Origin: Oceanimonas marisflavi
Lineage (GTDB): Bacteria; Pseudomonadota; Gammaproteobacteria; Enterobacterales; Aeromonadaceae
NCBI RefSeq assembly: GCF_003049725.1
Contig: NZ_QAGM01000001.1
Location: forward strand, 62,001-126,000
DNA: 64,000 nucleotides
Direction: 5' to 3'
Part shown: positions 8,981 to 17,587 of the stretch, one piece after another
Position numbering within the stretch: the stretch's first letter is position 1
How the letters are laid out: each line of letters starts with the position of its first letter
Made by a program: the position numbers and the translations under genes
Notes under the pieces: model-generated
Told to the model about the DNA's origin: nothing
The model's database searches: none
Seen by the model: the letters and a program-made list of their open reading frames with translations, nothing else

Positions 8981-9649
8981 TCAGCGGCCGCCGGCTTGCT
9001 CCAGCAGCTGCACCATGCCGGTGTAGCCCAGCTTCCGGGCATGCTGCAACGGAGTAATGCCGTTGGCATCGGCAATATTGGGGTCGGCGCCCGCCTTCAG
9101 CAGCAGCGCCACAATCTTGGTGTGTTCCGGCCCGCCCTGCCCCAGCACAATGGCTTCCATCAGCGCGGTCCAGTGCAGCCGGTTAATGTGATCCACATTC
9201 ACCCCGGCCGCAATCAGCATGTTCACCGTCTCCACATGGCCGCGCTCGGCGGCGGGAATCAGGGCGGTGCCGCCATAGCGGTTGGTGCTGGCCAGATCGG
9301 CGCCGTGGGCCAGGGTCAGTTCAAGAATGTCGTTATAGCCACTGGCGCCGGCATACAGGTAGGGACTGTCGTGAATATCATCCTTGGCGTTCACATCGGC
9401 GCCGGCCTCGATCAACACCCGGGCCGCTTCCACCCGGTGATGGCGGGTAGCCAGCATCAGCGCGGTGCGGCCATTGTCGTCCCGGCTTTCAAGTTTGGCG
9501 CCGGCGTCCAGCAGCGTGCTAATGCGCGGGGCATCGCCATTGATGGCCGCCGCCCGCAGTTGTTGTTCCGGCTCGCCGGCCATCGTTACCACAGACATCA
9601 GCAAGGCTCCCAGCCAGACAAAATGAACAAATAACGATGAAGGCAGCAT
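8981..9649 (-). CDS. Exported ankyrin-repeat protein
   Basis: This 222-residue protein has an N-terminal hydrophobic signal sequence (about residues 1-24, ending near VTMAG), then five or so ankyrin repeats. Repeat signatures visible are DDNGRTALMLATRHHRVEAARVLIEAGADVNAK, NRYGGTALIPAAERGHVETVNMLIAAGVNVD and ADANGITPLQHARKLGY, quoted here as repeats rather than one motif. It is probably periplasmic and mediates protein contacts. Periplasmic ankyrin proteins near catalases (AnkB type) are known, but no such partner is present here, so the function is open. Confidence 0.75.
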   Translation of the reverse strand: MLPSSLFVHFVWLGALLMSVVTMAGEPEQQLRAAAINGDAPRISTLLDAGAKLESRDDNGRTALMLATRHHRVEAARVLIEAGADVNAKDDIHDSPYLYAGASGYNDILELTLAHGADLASTNRYGGTALIPAAERGHVETVNMLIAAGVNVDHINRLHWTALMEAIVLGQGGPEHTKIVALLLKAGADPNIADANGITPLQHARKLGYTGMVQLLEQAGGR

Positions 9650-9909
9650 AGCGGCTCCTTGTTACCGGTGGGTATCATTCAACTCTCCCATAATAGAAGT
9701 CCGTCTGACCATTTAAAAATTAAATATCTGAATATGCTTTATTGCATAATGAAATAGTTCAGACGCAAGGCGTCCACTGCATGCGATCATCCTTCAGGCT
9801 GCGGCCCCGCCAGCCGGCAACATTGCGCTGCCTGCTGCCCAAGCACGCGAAAATACTGTATATTCCCCCCTCGATTTTTTGACTGTAGCGACACTACAGA
9901 GGAACTCAC

Positions 9910-11289
9910 ATGCAATTTTCATCTCTGGATCTGGCCCCCGAGCTGCAGCAGGCGCTGGCAGACTGTGGCTACAGTGAAATGACCCCGGTACAAACCCAGG
10001 CCGTGGTGCCCGCCCGCCGTGGCAAAGACCTGCAGGTCACCGCCCAGACCGGCACCGGCAAAACCGCCGCCTTTGCCATTCCCGTGCTGCAGCGCATGGT
10101 GGACAACCCCAGGGCCACGGTGGAGCGCCGCCCGCGCGCGCTGATCCTCACGCCCACCCGGGAGCTGGCCGAGCAGCTGGCCGACAACATTACCGCCTAT
10201 GCCAAGTACCTGCCCATCAGCGTAACCGCCCTCTATGGCGGCGTGAAAATGGGCGGCCAGGCCAACAAGCTGCGCGCCGGCACCGATCTGGTAATCTCCA
10301 CCCCCGGCCGGCTGATGGAGCACATTACTCTTGGCAACGTGGCCCTGACCGACGTGGAATTTGTGGTGCTGGATGAAGCCGACCGCATGCTCGACATGGG
10401 CTTTATTGCCGACGTGCTCAAGCTGATGCAGCTGACCGCCCCCAAGCGCCAGACCCTGCTGTTTTCCGCCACCACCTCACCGGCGGTAAACGAGCTGGCC
10501 CACAAGGTGCTGCACAACCATCAGCAGCTTCGCGTGGCCCGGGTGAACAGCACCGCCGACACCGTGCGCCATGCGGTGTATCCGGTGGAAGAAAGCCGCA
10601 AGATTGAGCTGTTTGAACAGCTGCTGGACGAGCAAAACTGGTTTCAGGTGCTGGTGTTCACCAGCACCAAGGAGCAGGCCGATCGGCTGCAGGCCGGGCT
10701 GAAAAAGCTCAAGGTGGAAGCGGCGGTATGTCACGGCGACAAGAGCCAGGGCAGCCGGCGCCGGGCCATTGCCGACTTCAAGTCCGGCAAGCTGCAGGTG
10801 CTGATTGCCACCGAAGTGGCCGCCCGCGGCCTGGACATTCAGGGCCTGGAGCAGGTAGTGAACTTCAACCTGCCCTACCTGCCGGAAGACTATGTGCACC
10901 GCATTGGCCGCACCGGCCGCGCCGGCGCGCCGGGCAAGGCCATCTCCTTTGTAAGCCGGGAAGAAGAGCAGACCCTGGCACGCATCGAGAAACTGATTGG
11001 CAGCCCCATCAAGCGCATCAACAAGCCGGGCTATGAAGTCTCCAACCGGGATGTGCTGCTGAAAAAAATCTCCCGCAAGGTGCTCTCCGGCCGCTCCAAC
11101 AAGGCCACCGCTACCACCATTGAGCTGGAAGGCAGCGCCGGCGGCCATAACAAGCCCAAGGCCAACCGCACCGACAGCGGCAAAAAGCGCAGCCCCAACC
11201 CGGTGCGCCTGAAGAAAACCGGCACCGAAAAAGCCGGGCCGAAGAAAAAGAAACTGCGCGGCAAGCGTGCAGAGCGGTATTCCCGCTAA
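9910..11289 (+). CDS. rhlE: DEAD-box ATP-dependent RNA helicase RhlE
   Basis: This 459-residue DEAD-box helicase has all core motifs in order: Q motif (GYSEMTPVQTQAV), Walker A AQTGTGKT, PTRELAEQ, DEAD, SAT, the domain 2 motif ATEVAARGLDIQGL and HRIGRTGR. A basic, Lys/Arg-rich tail follows from about residue 390, as in RhlE, and probably provides non-specific RNA binding in ribosome assembly or mRNA turnover. The 5' leader is long (about 260 nt to the ankyrin gene), common in cold-responsive helicase genes. A clear terminator follows at once. Confidence 0.88.
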   Translation: MQFSSLDLAPELQQALADCGYSEMTPVQTQAVVPARRGKDLQVTAQTGTGKTAAFAIPVLQRMVDNPRATVERRPRALILTPTRELAEQLADNITAYAKYLPISVTALYGGVKMGGQANKLRAGTDLVISTPGRLMEHITLGNVALTDVEFVVLDEADRMLDMGFIADVLKLMQLTAPKRQTLLFSATTSPAVNELAHKVLHNHQQLRVARVNSTADTVRHAVYPVEESRKIELFEQLLDEQNWFQVLVFTSTKEQADRLQAGLKKLKVEAAVCHGDKSQGSRRRAIADFKSGKLQVLIATEVAARGLDIQGLEQVVNFNLPYLPEDYVHRIGRTGRAGAPGKAISFVSREEEQTLARIEKLIGSPIKRINKPGYEVSNRDVLLKKISRKVLSGRSNKATATTIELEGSAGGHNKPKANRTDSGKKRSPNPVRLKKTGTEKAGPKKKKLRGKRAERYSR

Positions 11290-11297
11290 GCGAACTC

Positions 11298-11328
11298 AAA
11301 AGCCGGCCAACTTGGCCGGCTTTTTGTT
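11298..11328 (+). terminator. Rho-independent terminator of rhlE
   Basis: AGCCGGCC and GGCCGGCT arms form a stem flanked by AAA on the left and TTTTTG on the right, 8 nt after the rhlE stop. Confidence 0.85.
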
Positions 11329-11370
11329 TGCGGTCATTCCCCTGTTTGTCGTCATTCCCGCCCCTTCCTT

Positions 11371-11396
11371 GTCGTTCCCGCGAAGGCGGGAACCCA
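11371..11396. repeat. Palindromic intergenic repeat (GTTCCCGC-gaag-GCGGGAAC)
   Basis: An 8-bp inverted repeat around GAAG. The same family recurs at 11461-11487 and 20116-20135, with degenerate copies near 14715-14765 and 18950-18990, always between genes. It resembles the dispersed ATTCCC...GGGAAT palindromes of other proteobacteria. Confidence 0.6.
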
Positions 11397-11460
11397 GTAC
11401 AGACAACACCAAACCCAACCCCGTGCACTATCATCCCAGCCCCGTCGTTCCCTCCCCAGC

Positions 11461-11487
11461 CGTCGCTCCCGCGAAGGCGGGAGCCCA
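11461..11487. repeat. Second palindromic intergenic repeat (GCTCCCGC-gaag-GCGGGAGC)
   Basis: Same family and spacing as the copy at 11371-11396, with compensating changes in both arms that keep the pairing. The remaining 11490-11757 holds no gene: the composition shifts from GC-rich host DNA to AT-rich DNA near 11590, marking the left edge of the reverse transcriptase cassette. Confidence 0.6.
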
Positions 11488-11757
11488 GAGCAGACAACTC
11501 CAAACTCCCCCCATACACCCGCATCAACCGCCGCACACCAGCAAAAACCACCCACAACCTCACCAAATTCACACACCCGCCTCGCAAAACGCACTTTTTA
11601 GATTGCCTTTTCAGACTCATACGACAAAATATGGCCCTTCAACAAGGAATTCAGGCATGCGCTTACGCCTCAGCAACAGTGATGGGCGGTAGCTTTCTCT
11701 AGAAAATGTTAAATCACTGAACATTACCAACCAGAATTTAAAAGAGATTTTAAAGTA

Positions 11758-13410
11758 ATGAGTACGAAAATCACGATAGATAACTTTGTATATAAAGAAA
11801 CAGAACTAAATTCATCATTTGCCCTTTCAATAAAAAACATTGTAAAATATGGTGACACCGACATCTTTCCATTTCCATATGAAACAAGAATGTTTCATGA
11901 CAAATTTGACGATCTCATAGCCTCACTAAATGAAACTCATAGCGACTTTGAAAACAGTTTAAATGAATGCCCTCCAGTAAACATTAGCACATGCTCTACA
12001 GTAGGTTATAACGGATATAGATGGGCTACCCAAATAGATCCGTACTGGAATGCATATTTCCTAGGCCTTGTTCTATCAATAAGCAAGGACCTTGAAAAAT
12101 CCAGAGTAACTGAAGACTACGTTTACTCTTATAGATACTCACCTAACTTTGAACAAGGCTCACTATTCAATAAAGATATAAATTGGCGGAAATTTCAGAG
12201 TGATAGTCTTGACTTGGCAAAAGGTGATCCATCGATAAACTATGTTGTAACCTGTGACATAGCAGACTTTTACACTAGGATTTACCATCATCGTTTAGAA
12301 AATGCACTAGACCGAATAGACAAGAATAAAAATGTATCATCAAAAATAAAAAAGTTAATTCAAACTTTTTCTGGCACAAACTCTTATGGCTTACCAGTAG
12401 GCGGGCCAGCATCAAGAATTTTAGCCGAGTTAGCTCTTGACTCATTAGATCACATCCTCATCATAAACGGCATCAGATATAAGAGGTATGTTGATGACTT
12501 TATTATTTTTTGCGGAACAAAAGAAGATGCGCACTCTGTACTTACTTTAATCAGTAGAAAGTTGATGGAAAACGAAGGATTAACTCTTCAAAAACATAAA
12601 ACAAACATTCTTTCAAAAGATGAATTCACCTCTTTAACTCAATCAAAGCTATATGGTTTAGATGAAGATGAAGGCTCGCCAATGAAAGCAAAATTCATGA
12701 GTCTTCCAATTCGGTTTGATCCATACTCACAAAATGCAGCTGAACAATACGAAGAGGTCAAAGAATCACTTAAAGACTTTGACTTATTAGGTATGCTTAG
12801 TAACGAGCTACAAAAATCAAAAATAAACCAACCTTATAGCAAGCAATTAATTAGAGCCTTTGCAGCAGCTGAAGATAAAACTCTTTCCGACGCATTTAAT
12901 GTGATATTTGACAGCATTTCAGAACTATACCCAATATTCAACACAATTATACAAGTTGCTACCACAAATTGGTTAAGGCTTGAAGCACCCACTAAAGACT
13001 TGATTCGAAGAAAAATAATAGAGCTAATACACAATGACTCGTTCATATTAAAGACAGAGTTAAACTTAGCCTATACAGTAAAATTATTCTCAAAAGAAAA
13101 TAGTGTTGAAAGCCAAACAATACTAACAGAAATATATAAGTCAAACACTGATAGCATTTTGATCACCTTAGTAGTAACTCAAGCAATGGCCAAGTGGAAT
13201 ACTCACTACTGGCTATCAGAGCTTAGGCGAACCTTTCCCACTATGACGCCATGGCAACGAAGATTATTTATTGTTGCATCTTATTTGTTAGGTGATGAAG
13301 GAAAGCACTGGCTAACACATAACAAAAAGAAATTTAATTTCATAGATGATCTGTATCGAGAATGGGGAGCATTTAGAAAAACTAGTCGTAATCTTGAGGA
13401 AGCCTTATGA
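11758..13410 (+). CDS. Reverse transcriptase, probable anti-phage (UG/Abi-like)
   Basis: This 550-residue protein has a compact RT palm: motif A VVTCDIADFY (Asp167), motif B SYGLPVGGPASRILAEL (Gly211-Pro217), catalytic RYVDDFIIF (Asp246, Asp247) and motif D LTLQKHKT. There is no X/maturase or endonuclease domain as in group II introns and no obvious retron msr-msd. From about residue 330 to the end it is helical and of unknown fold, as in Abi and 'unknown group' (DRT) RTs that act in phage defence. Its stop codon overlaps the next gene's start (ATGA), so the two are translated together. Codon use is AT-rich, unlike the flanks, indicating transfer. The specific DRT class cannot be settled here; the motif set is certain, the defence role is inference. 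Confidence 0.82.
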   Translation: MSTKITIDNFVYKETELNSSFALSIKNIVKYGDTDIFPFPYETRMFHDKFDDLIASLNETHSDFENSLNECPPVNISTCSTVGYNGYRWATQIDPYWNAYFLGLVLSISKDLEKSRVTEDYVYSYRYSPNFEQGSLFNKDINWRKFQSDSLDLAKGDPSINYVVTCDIADFYTRIYHHRLENALDRIDKNKNVSSKIKKLIQTFSGTNSYGLPVGGPASRILAELALDSLDHILIINGIRYKRYVDDFIIFCGTKEDAHSVLTLISRKLMENEGLTLQKHKTNILSKDEFTSLTQSKLYGLDEDEGSPMKAKFMSLPIRFDPYSQNAAEQYEEVKESLKDFDLLGMLSNELQKSKINQPYSKQLIRAFAAAEDKTLSDAFNVIFDSISELYPIFNTIIQVATTNWLRLEAPTKDLIRRKIIELIHNDSFILKTELNLAYTVKLFSKENSVESQTILTEIYKSNTDSILITLVVTQAMAKWNTHYWLSELRRTFPTMTPWQRRLFIVASYLLGDEGKHWLTHNKKKFNFIDDLYREWGAFRKTSRNLEEAL

Positions 13411-14147
13411 TCTCTGAGTCAACTTTTTCAAAGAAATTCACTTCATTCTGGAATGAAACATTACCAAACTCTAAAAATTACATTAGATTAATTAATGGTG
13501 GACTTTTAGATTTTGAGTATGAACCTTTTGAACCCGCAGAAAGAAAAAACAACACAGCTTTAGTTAACGTAATTTCTTTCAACTTACTTCGCTGCTTGTG
13601 CAACAAAGAAAAAAAAATCAATGAAATTGATAGCGCCAAATACTACCAAAACCCTCACTTCGATACAATCATTAAGAAATCACTAGTTTATTTATCACGA
13701 TTTAGCTATGGTGAAGAATGTGAGCTGCCTCTCACCTCAAAGGAAAAAAATCAAATCAGGGAACTATTCCGAATCATGTATATACGTTATGTTGCACATG
13801 GAAAACAAGTTACTATAGATCCTGACTTTGATGGGTGTGGCTTTTTGAATAGGTCTTTTGGTGATTTGATATCTAATAAAACTTTGGTTGAAATCAAATC
13901 TGGGGAGCGTAGGTTTAGTGTTACTGACACTCGCCAAGTTTTAATATACTTAGTCCTTAATCATTACTCAAAAAAACCAAATGAAATACAAAAAATTGAA
14001 TTATTCAACCCTAGAATGGGCATATCATTCACTGAAAGTGTCGATGAGTTTTGCCTAAATCTTAGCGCACTTAACAGCCAAGAGCTATTCTCCGAAGTTC
14101 AAAAATTCATAGTAAACAATAGTTTTATCGAAACATATGGAACTTAA
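13407..14147 (+). CDS. PD-(D/E)XK nuclease-like partner of the reverse transcriptase
   Basis: This 246-residue protein has no family I recognise. At residues 153-177 it shows Asp153, then TLVEIKSG with Glu162 and Lys164, and Gln177 in DTRQVLIYL. That is the D-(x8)-E-x-K plus helix-borne Q layout of the PD-(D/E)XK nuclease fold, with hydrophobic residues where the core strands should be. It begins inside the stop codon of the RT gene (4-nt overlap) and shares its AT-rich composition, so the pair is one transferred unit. Likely role (inference): a nuclease effector or processing enzyme working with the RT. The structural call is tentative because it rests on one motif. Confidence 0.65.
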   Translation: MISESTFSKKFTSFWNETLPNSKNYIRLINGGLLDFEYEPFEPAERKNNTALVNVISFNLLRCLCNKEKKINEIDSAKYYQNPHFDTIIKKSLVYLSRFSYGEECELPLTSKEKNQIRELFRIMYIRYVAHGKQVTIDPDFDGCGFLNRSFGDLISNKTLVEIKSGERRFSVTDTRQVLIYLVLNHYSKKPNEIQKIELFNPRMGISFTESVDEFCLNLSALNSQELFSEVQKFIVNNSFIETYGT

Positions 14148-14196
14148 AAAATCCAATCATATTAGCCTGTTCCCATAACCCAGCCAAGGCTCCCAA

Positions 14197-14546
14197 ATGA
14201 CCAGCCCCAAACACCCAATAAATAACCACAACACCTACCACGCCCATATTTATTTCGATGCGCACACCCTGGCCTTTGCCACTTCCCTGTGCCAGCGCAT
14301 TGCCGAGAAGTTTTCACTGGCGGTGGGCGCATTCATCAGAAACCGGTGGGGCCACATACCCTGTGGAGTTGTCAGGTGAAGTTCACTCATGCCGACTTTG
14401 ACCGCTTTATTCCCTGGCTGGATCAGCATCGCGGGGAGCTGAGTGTACTGGTGCATGCCGATACCGGCGATAATCTTGCGGATCACACCACCCATGCCTG
14501 TTGGCTGGATGATGCGGTGGAGCTCGACTTGCGTATGTTCAGGTAG
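14197..14546 (+). pseudogene. DOPA 4,5-dioxygenase family pseudogene (frameshifted copy)
   Basis: This is a near copy of the intact gene at 18210-18560. It has lost one G in a G-run near 14324-14327 (GGTGGGCGC here against GGTGGGGCGC there), so the frame breaks after about 44 codons (LCQRIAEKFSLAVG) and resumes in another frame to the same stop, ending VELDLRMFR. The remaining sequence still carries the conserved VHADTGDNLADHTTHA region. It is most likely dead. Confidence 0.8.
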
Positions 14547-14700
14547 ACTCAAACTACTTCTCTATCAGCCGCATATTGCGCCGGTTGGCCTTGAAGGCAA
14601 AATCGAACAGATCCCCCACTGCCGATCAGCATTTCCAGCAGCAGGTTCAGGCTCATGCGCGCCTTCTAGCATGGGGGTCCTTGTGTTTGGGGTGAGATCG
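14547..14700 (-). pseudogene. Remnant of a DUF4112 gene (copy of 18553-18906)
   Basis: The first 100 or so bases match the 3' part of the DUF4112 gene (LFDFAFKANRRNMRLMEKYF region). Then the sequence jumps to the region around its start codon and ribosome site (CATGGGG-CTCCTTGTG), so the middle of the gene is deleted. Between 14767 and 14985 I see no gene. Confidence 0.65.
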
Positions 14701-14985
14701 GTGGTGCCTGTTCTGGATTCCCGTCCCCGTCTGCACGGGGATGACGTTCCTTCTCGGGAATGACGGGGGCTCGGCCTATCATGATTCAGGGCCGGCTATA
14801 GTTAATTTAAGCCATAGGCGTGCGAGGATGGATCACCACCTTGCAGGCGGGCTTGATACTCATGGATCCGTTACACGCCAGGCACGGGGCCGGTAGCGGA
14901 GAGAGGTCATCGGCATCCGTGCCATCAATGGGATAGGGTGCCCTGTCACGATGCCGTTCGGCGGGGTGTTCGACAGGAGCCTTGT

Positions 14986-15321
14986 ATGTCATGCTTTTCC
15001 TGCCGTCGCTGGTGTGCCCTGCGGCTGCTCCTGTTACTGGTGCTGTCCACTGCAGCCCACGCCAGCAGCCCACGCTGGCTGGATATCACCCCCGGCGATC
15101 CCGGAATATATATCCGCGGCAGGGTACACTACGTGAACCTGGAGGGTGGCCTTTATATCATCCGCGATATGCGCGGTACCTACTACCACCCCATCAACCT
15201 GCCGATCGCCTTCCAGCAGGATGGCCTGGCGATAGAGGCCCTGGCCCGACAGCGGGATATCAGCCAGCTGGGTATCAAGGTCGAGCTGCTACGCATCCGC
15301 CGGGCCAGCCGCCTCAAATAG
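14986..15321 (+). CDS. Small exported protein of unknown function
   Basis: This 111-residue protein starts at an ATG preceded by CAGGAG 6 nt upstream. A classic Sec signal peptide runs to residue 26 or so (RRWCALRLLLLLVLSTAAHA, cleavage after AHA). The mature part is about 85 residues, starting SSPRWLDITPGDPGIYIRG, with alternating hydrophobic residues that suggest a small beta-rich periplasmic domain. I do not recognise the family. It lies about 95 nt before the universal stress gene. Confidence 0.6.
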   Translation: MSCFSCRRWCALRLLLLLVLSTAAHASSPRWLDITPGDPGIYIRGRVHYVNLEGGLYIIRDMRGTYYHPINLPIAFQQDGLAIEALARQRDISQLGIKVELLRIRRASRLK

Positions 15322-15415
15322 CTGCAGGCCGTAGAAAGCAGGGCCCTGAACTATTCTTGAACTAAGAGTCACTGTTCATGTCAGGCCGGCTTAGCATCCC
15401 GCGAAAGGAGGTATT

Positions 15416-15751
15416 ATGTTCAGGCATTGTATCGCAGGCATTGATTTTTCCGCCGGCTGGGACCAATCCCGGGCTCAGCTGACACGCATGGTTCCCCTGC
15501 TGGGGATACAGCAACTCACCCTGCTCCATGCGGACGAGCCCCATCACAGATCCCACAAGGAGGCCAGCGCCAATCGCCGCACCCACCTTGAACAGTTGGC
15601 AACAGACATGGCAGCGTCTCTGACAATACCGACAGAGCCCGTCTTCGTCTCGGGCTTTGCCACTTCCTCCCTGCTGGAGATCGCCAGCCGCCGGGAGGCC
15701 GGGCTGCTCCTGATCGCCAACAACAGCCATTCCCGCGGGCAGGATTTCATT
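15416..15751 (+). pseudogene. Universal stress protein, 5' part, split by an IS element
   Basis: A strong AAGGAGG site precedes the ATG. The 112 codons encode the first Usp domain (HCIAGIDFSAGWDQS through LLLIANNSHSRGQDFI). The coding sequence then stops at the IS200/IS605 end and runs 6 codons into it before a stop. Joining base 15751 to base 17588 restores one uninterrupted frame (GQDFI-MGNVALDLA) of about 261 codons, a tandem two-domain Usp. So the gene was intact before insertion. Confidence 0.85.
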
Positions 15752-15950
15752 TTGACACCCTCCCCCACTTGATTCGGTGGGGGATTCCCATTACCGGGCG
15801 CACCTAAATTACTTCAGGTGCCGGTTCCTGCTTCATTGAGTGACTAACGCCGACTCTCCACAGGCTAACAAGCGGTGTCCCCGCTCTAAAACATTCAAAG
15901 CGCCGACCAAATCCGCATTGTTCGTGTAGTCACATTCGATACATTTGAAA
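15752..15950 (-). ncRNA. Probable TnpB guide RNA (omegaRNA/reRNA) region
   Basis: In IS605-group elements the RNA that guides TnpB spans the 3' end of tnpB and the right end of the element and runs into flanking DNA. Here that is this minus-strand stretch with the terminal hairpin at about 15760-15785. The guide would begin AATGAAATCCTGC (from 15751 downwards), which is the host usp sequence. The boundaries are inferred from family knowledge only. Confidence 0.45.
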
Positions 15951-17014
15951 CGCGCTTGAGTCTGTCGGTTTTCCTTTGATACATGACCACAGCTTGGGCA
16001 GGTCTGGCTCGTGTGGTGGGCTGGAACAGCCAACAACATACCACCTTGCCAATGCTGCTTGTACTCAAGCTGTCTTCGGAACTCATACCAGCCTTGATCG
16101 AGGATTGATTTGTTCAGTCCCGATTTGGCTTTGACATTCGTTCCGTGTAGCTCCGCAGTGCCCTTGGCTGATTTCGACATATTAGAAACACGAAGGTCTT
16201 CAATCGCAATCATCGCGTGGTTTTTGCTGATTTTGGTTGAAGCCTTGTGCAAGTAGTCGTTGCGGCAGTTGGCAATGCGGGTATGAACTTTTTGAACCTT
16301 GGCCTTTTGCTTTTTCCAGTTGGCAGAGAACTTAACTTTGCGTGACAGTTTGCGTTGCTCGATAGCAAGGCGCTTTTCATGCTTGCGAAAAGCATTAAGT
16401 GGCTTCAGGTGCGAGCCGTCCGACAACGTGATGAAGCGAGCCACACCAACATCCAATCCCACGGCAGATGTTGACGGGTGACAGGGGGTAGCCACCTCTT
16501 GCTCAACCTGAAAGGCGATATACCAGTGACCAGACTTGAGACTGACCGTGCAGTTCTTAATGATGCCGTGCACCTGACGGGATTCGCGGAACTTCAGCCA
16601 CCCCAATTTTCCGGGCAGCTTCACGCGCTTACCGTCTAGCTGACAATACTTATTGAAGTTTACAAAGCGGATCGCGTCCTGATTTTTACCTTTCTTTTTG
16701 AAGCGGGGCTTTTCAGCCACCAGTGACTTGTCAAAATAGCGCGTCCATGCGCCGTGCAGGTCTTTCAGTTTTTGTTGCAAGTTGTCCGTGTACGCTTCCT
16801 TAAGCCAAGACAAATCATCCTGTTTTTTCCACTGCGTAATGAGCTTGTTCAGCTCAAAGGCACAGGGGATATTCTTGCCTTGGTCAAGCTGCTCAAGGCA
16901 GTGACGCAACCCATGATTCCATACAAATCGGGCATGACCACAAAGCACAGCGAGCCGGGCCGCTTGTTCAGCGGTAGGCTCCAGTCTGTATTTGTAGGCC
17001 TTGCGTATCAGCAT
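15833..17014 (-). CDS. tnpB: RNA-guided nuclease TnpB of an IS605-group element
   Basis: This 393-residue protein has the full TnpB layout: an N-terminal helix-turn-helix/OrfB domain (MLIRKAYKYRLEPT), then a split RuvC nuclease. The catalytic residues are Asp188 (AVGLDVGVARF), Glu272 (IAIEDLRVSN) and Asp368 (NNADLVGALN). A zinc ribbon with Cys339, Cys342, Cys358 and Cys361 lies between the last two. All expected residues are present, so it is probably functional. It cuts DNA at the element's donor site under guide RNA and favours retention of the element. It is transcribed divergently from tnpA. Confidence 0.92.
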   Translation of the reverse strand: MLIRKAYKYRLEPTAEQAARLAVLCGHARFVWNHGLRHCLEQLDQGKNIPCAFELNKLITQWKKQDDLSWLKEAYTDNLQQKLKDLHGAWTRYFDKSLVAEKPRFKKKGKNQDAIRFVNFNKYCQLDGKRVKLPGKLGWLKFRESRQVHGIIKNCTVSLKSGHWYIAFQVEQEVATPCHPSTSAVGLDVGVARFITLSDGSHLKPLNAFRKHEKRLAIEQRKLSRKVKFSANWKKQKAKVQKVHTRIANCRNDYLHKASTKISKNHAMIAIEDLRVSNMSKSAKGTAELHGTNVKAKSGLNKSILDQGWYEFRRQLEYKQHWQGGMLLAVPAHHTSQTCPSCGHVSKENRQTQARFKCIECDYTNNADLVGALNVLERGHRLLACGESALVTQ

Positions 17015-17080
17015 GACAATTCAGTGTGTTTGCGTGTAATGTAGATATAATAGGAAGCCAACCACAAAGGATCAATATCA

Positions 17081-17488
17081 GTGTGTGATTATAATAAGGG
17101 GCGTCACAGTTGCTACTCCCTGCACCTTCACATCGTCTTTGTCACCAAATACCGGCGGAAAGTGTTTGGTACATTGCATCTGCAAAGTCTGGAAGCCACC
17201 TTCAGAGAATTGTGTGAAGGGTTTGATGCAGAGCTAAAAGAATTTAACGGAGAAAGCGACCACTGCCATCTGCTCATTGCCACGTCTCCGAAAACTCCCG
17301 GCGTGGCTAAGCTGGTCAATTCGCTCAAAGCTGTCAGCTCGCGCCGGTTGCGCCGGGAGTTTAATGACATTGCCGGCGCGTTTGGTAAAAACGTGTTGTG
17401 GAGCAGAAGCTACTTTGCTGGCACCTGTGGCGGTGCTCCCTTGACCGTGATAAAGCAATACATCGAGCAGCAGGACAGGCCCATTTAA
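17081..17488 (+). CDS. tnpA: Y1 HUH transposase TnpA (IS200/IS605)
   Basis: This 135-residue single-strand transposase has the HUH metal motif at His61-Cys-His63 (SDHCHLLIA), the nucleophile Tyr127 (IKQYIEQQ) and the N-terminal LHLHIVFVTKYRRKVF strand typical of the family. The length is close to the usual 140-155. It starts at a GTG with AAAGGA 9 nt upstream. It should excise and insert the element as single-stranded DNA using the terminal hairpins. Confidence 0.92.
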   Translation: MCDYNKGRHSCYSLHLHIVFVTKYRRKVFGTLHLQSLEATFRELCEGFDAELKEFNGESDHCHLLIATSPKTPGVAKLVNSLKAVSSRRLRREFNDIAGAFGKNVLWSRSYFAGTCGGAPLTVIKQYIEQQDRPI

Positions 17489-17587
17489 GGTGTTGTGCAC
17501 CTTTGGCTATTCCCCTCCCTCCTCCTTCGGAGGGAGTACCCTAGGTAGGACTTTACACTAATTGAGAACGCCACCTAGCCATTTATT

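Larger units (their letters stand above)
14161..14766. repeat. Decayed direct copy of the 18172-18992 segment
   Basis: From ATTAGCCTGTT at 14161 onward the sequence closely follows 18172-18992: a DOPA-dioxygenase gene, the tail of a DUF4112 gene, then the GGATTCCCG...GGGAATGAC palindrome region. This copy lost one base in the first gene and about 200 bp of the second. The homology starts almost exactly where the AT-rich cassette ends. Confidence 0.8.
15752..17587. mobile_element. IS200/IS605-family element with tnpA and tnpB
   Basis: This 1836-bp unit holds divergent tnpB (minus) and tnpA (plus). The tnpB-side end carries a hairpin (CCCCCAC / GTGGGGG) and ends TCAA read on the minus strand, as in the IS605 group. 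The other end has a GGAGGGAG-type hairpin near 17513-17537. There is no target duplication; a 3-bp ATT is shared at the ends, so the boundary could be shifted by 3 bp. It interrupts a universal stress gene. Both proteins look intact, so the element may be active. Confidence 0.88.

Noticed and set aside
11758-13410. Group II intron maturase or retron RT
   Set aside because: No X/thumb maturase domain, no intron RNA ends and no msr-msd-like inverted repeats could be seen; a partner gene is coupled instead.
14197-14379. Short intact gene of 60 codons
   Set aside because: It is the frameshifted 5' part of the decayed DOPA-dioxygenase copy.
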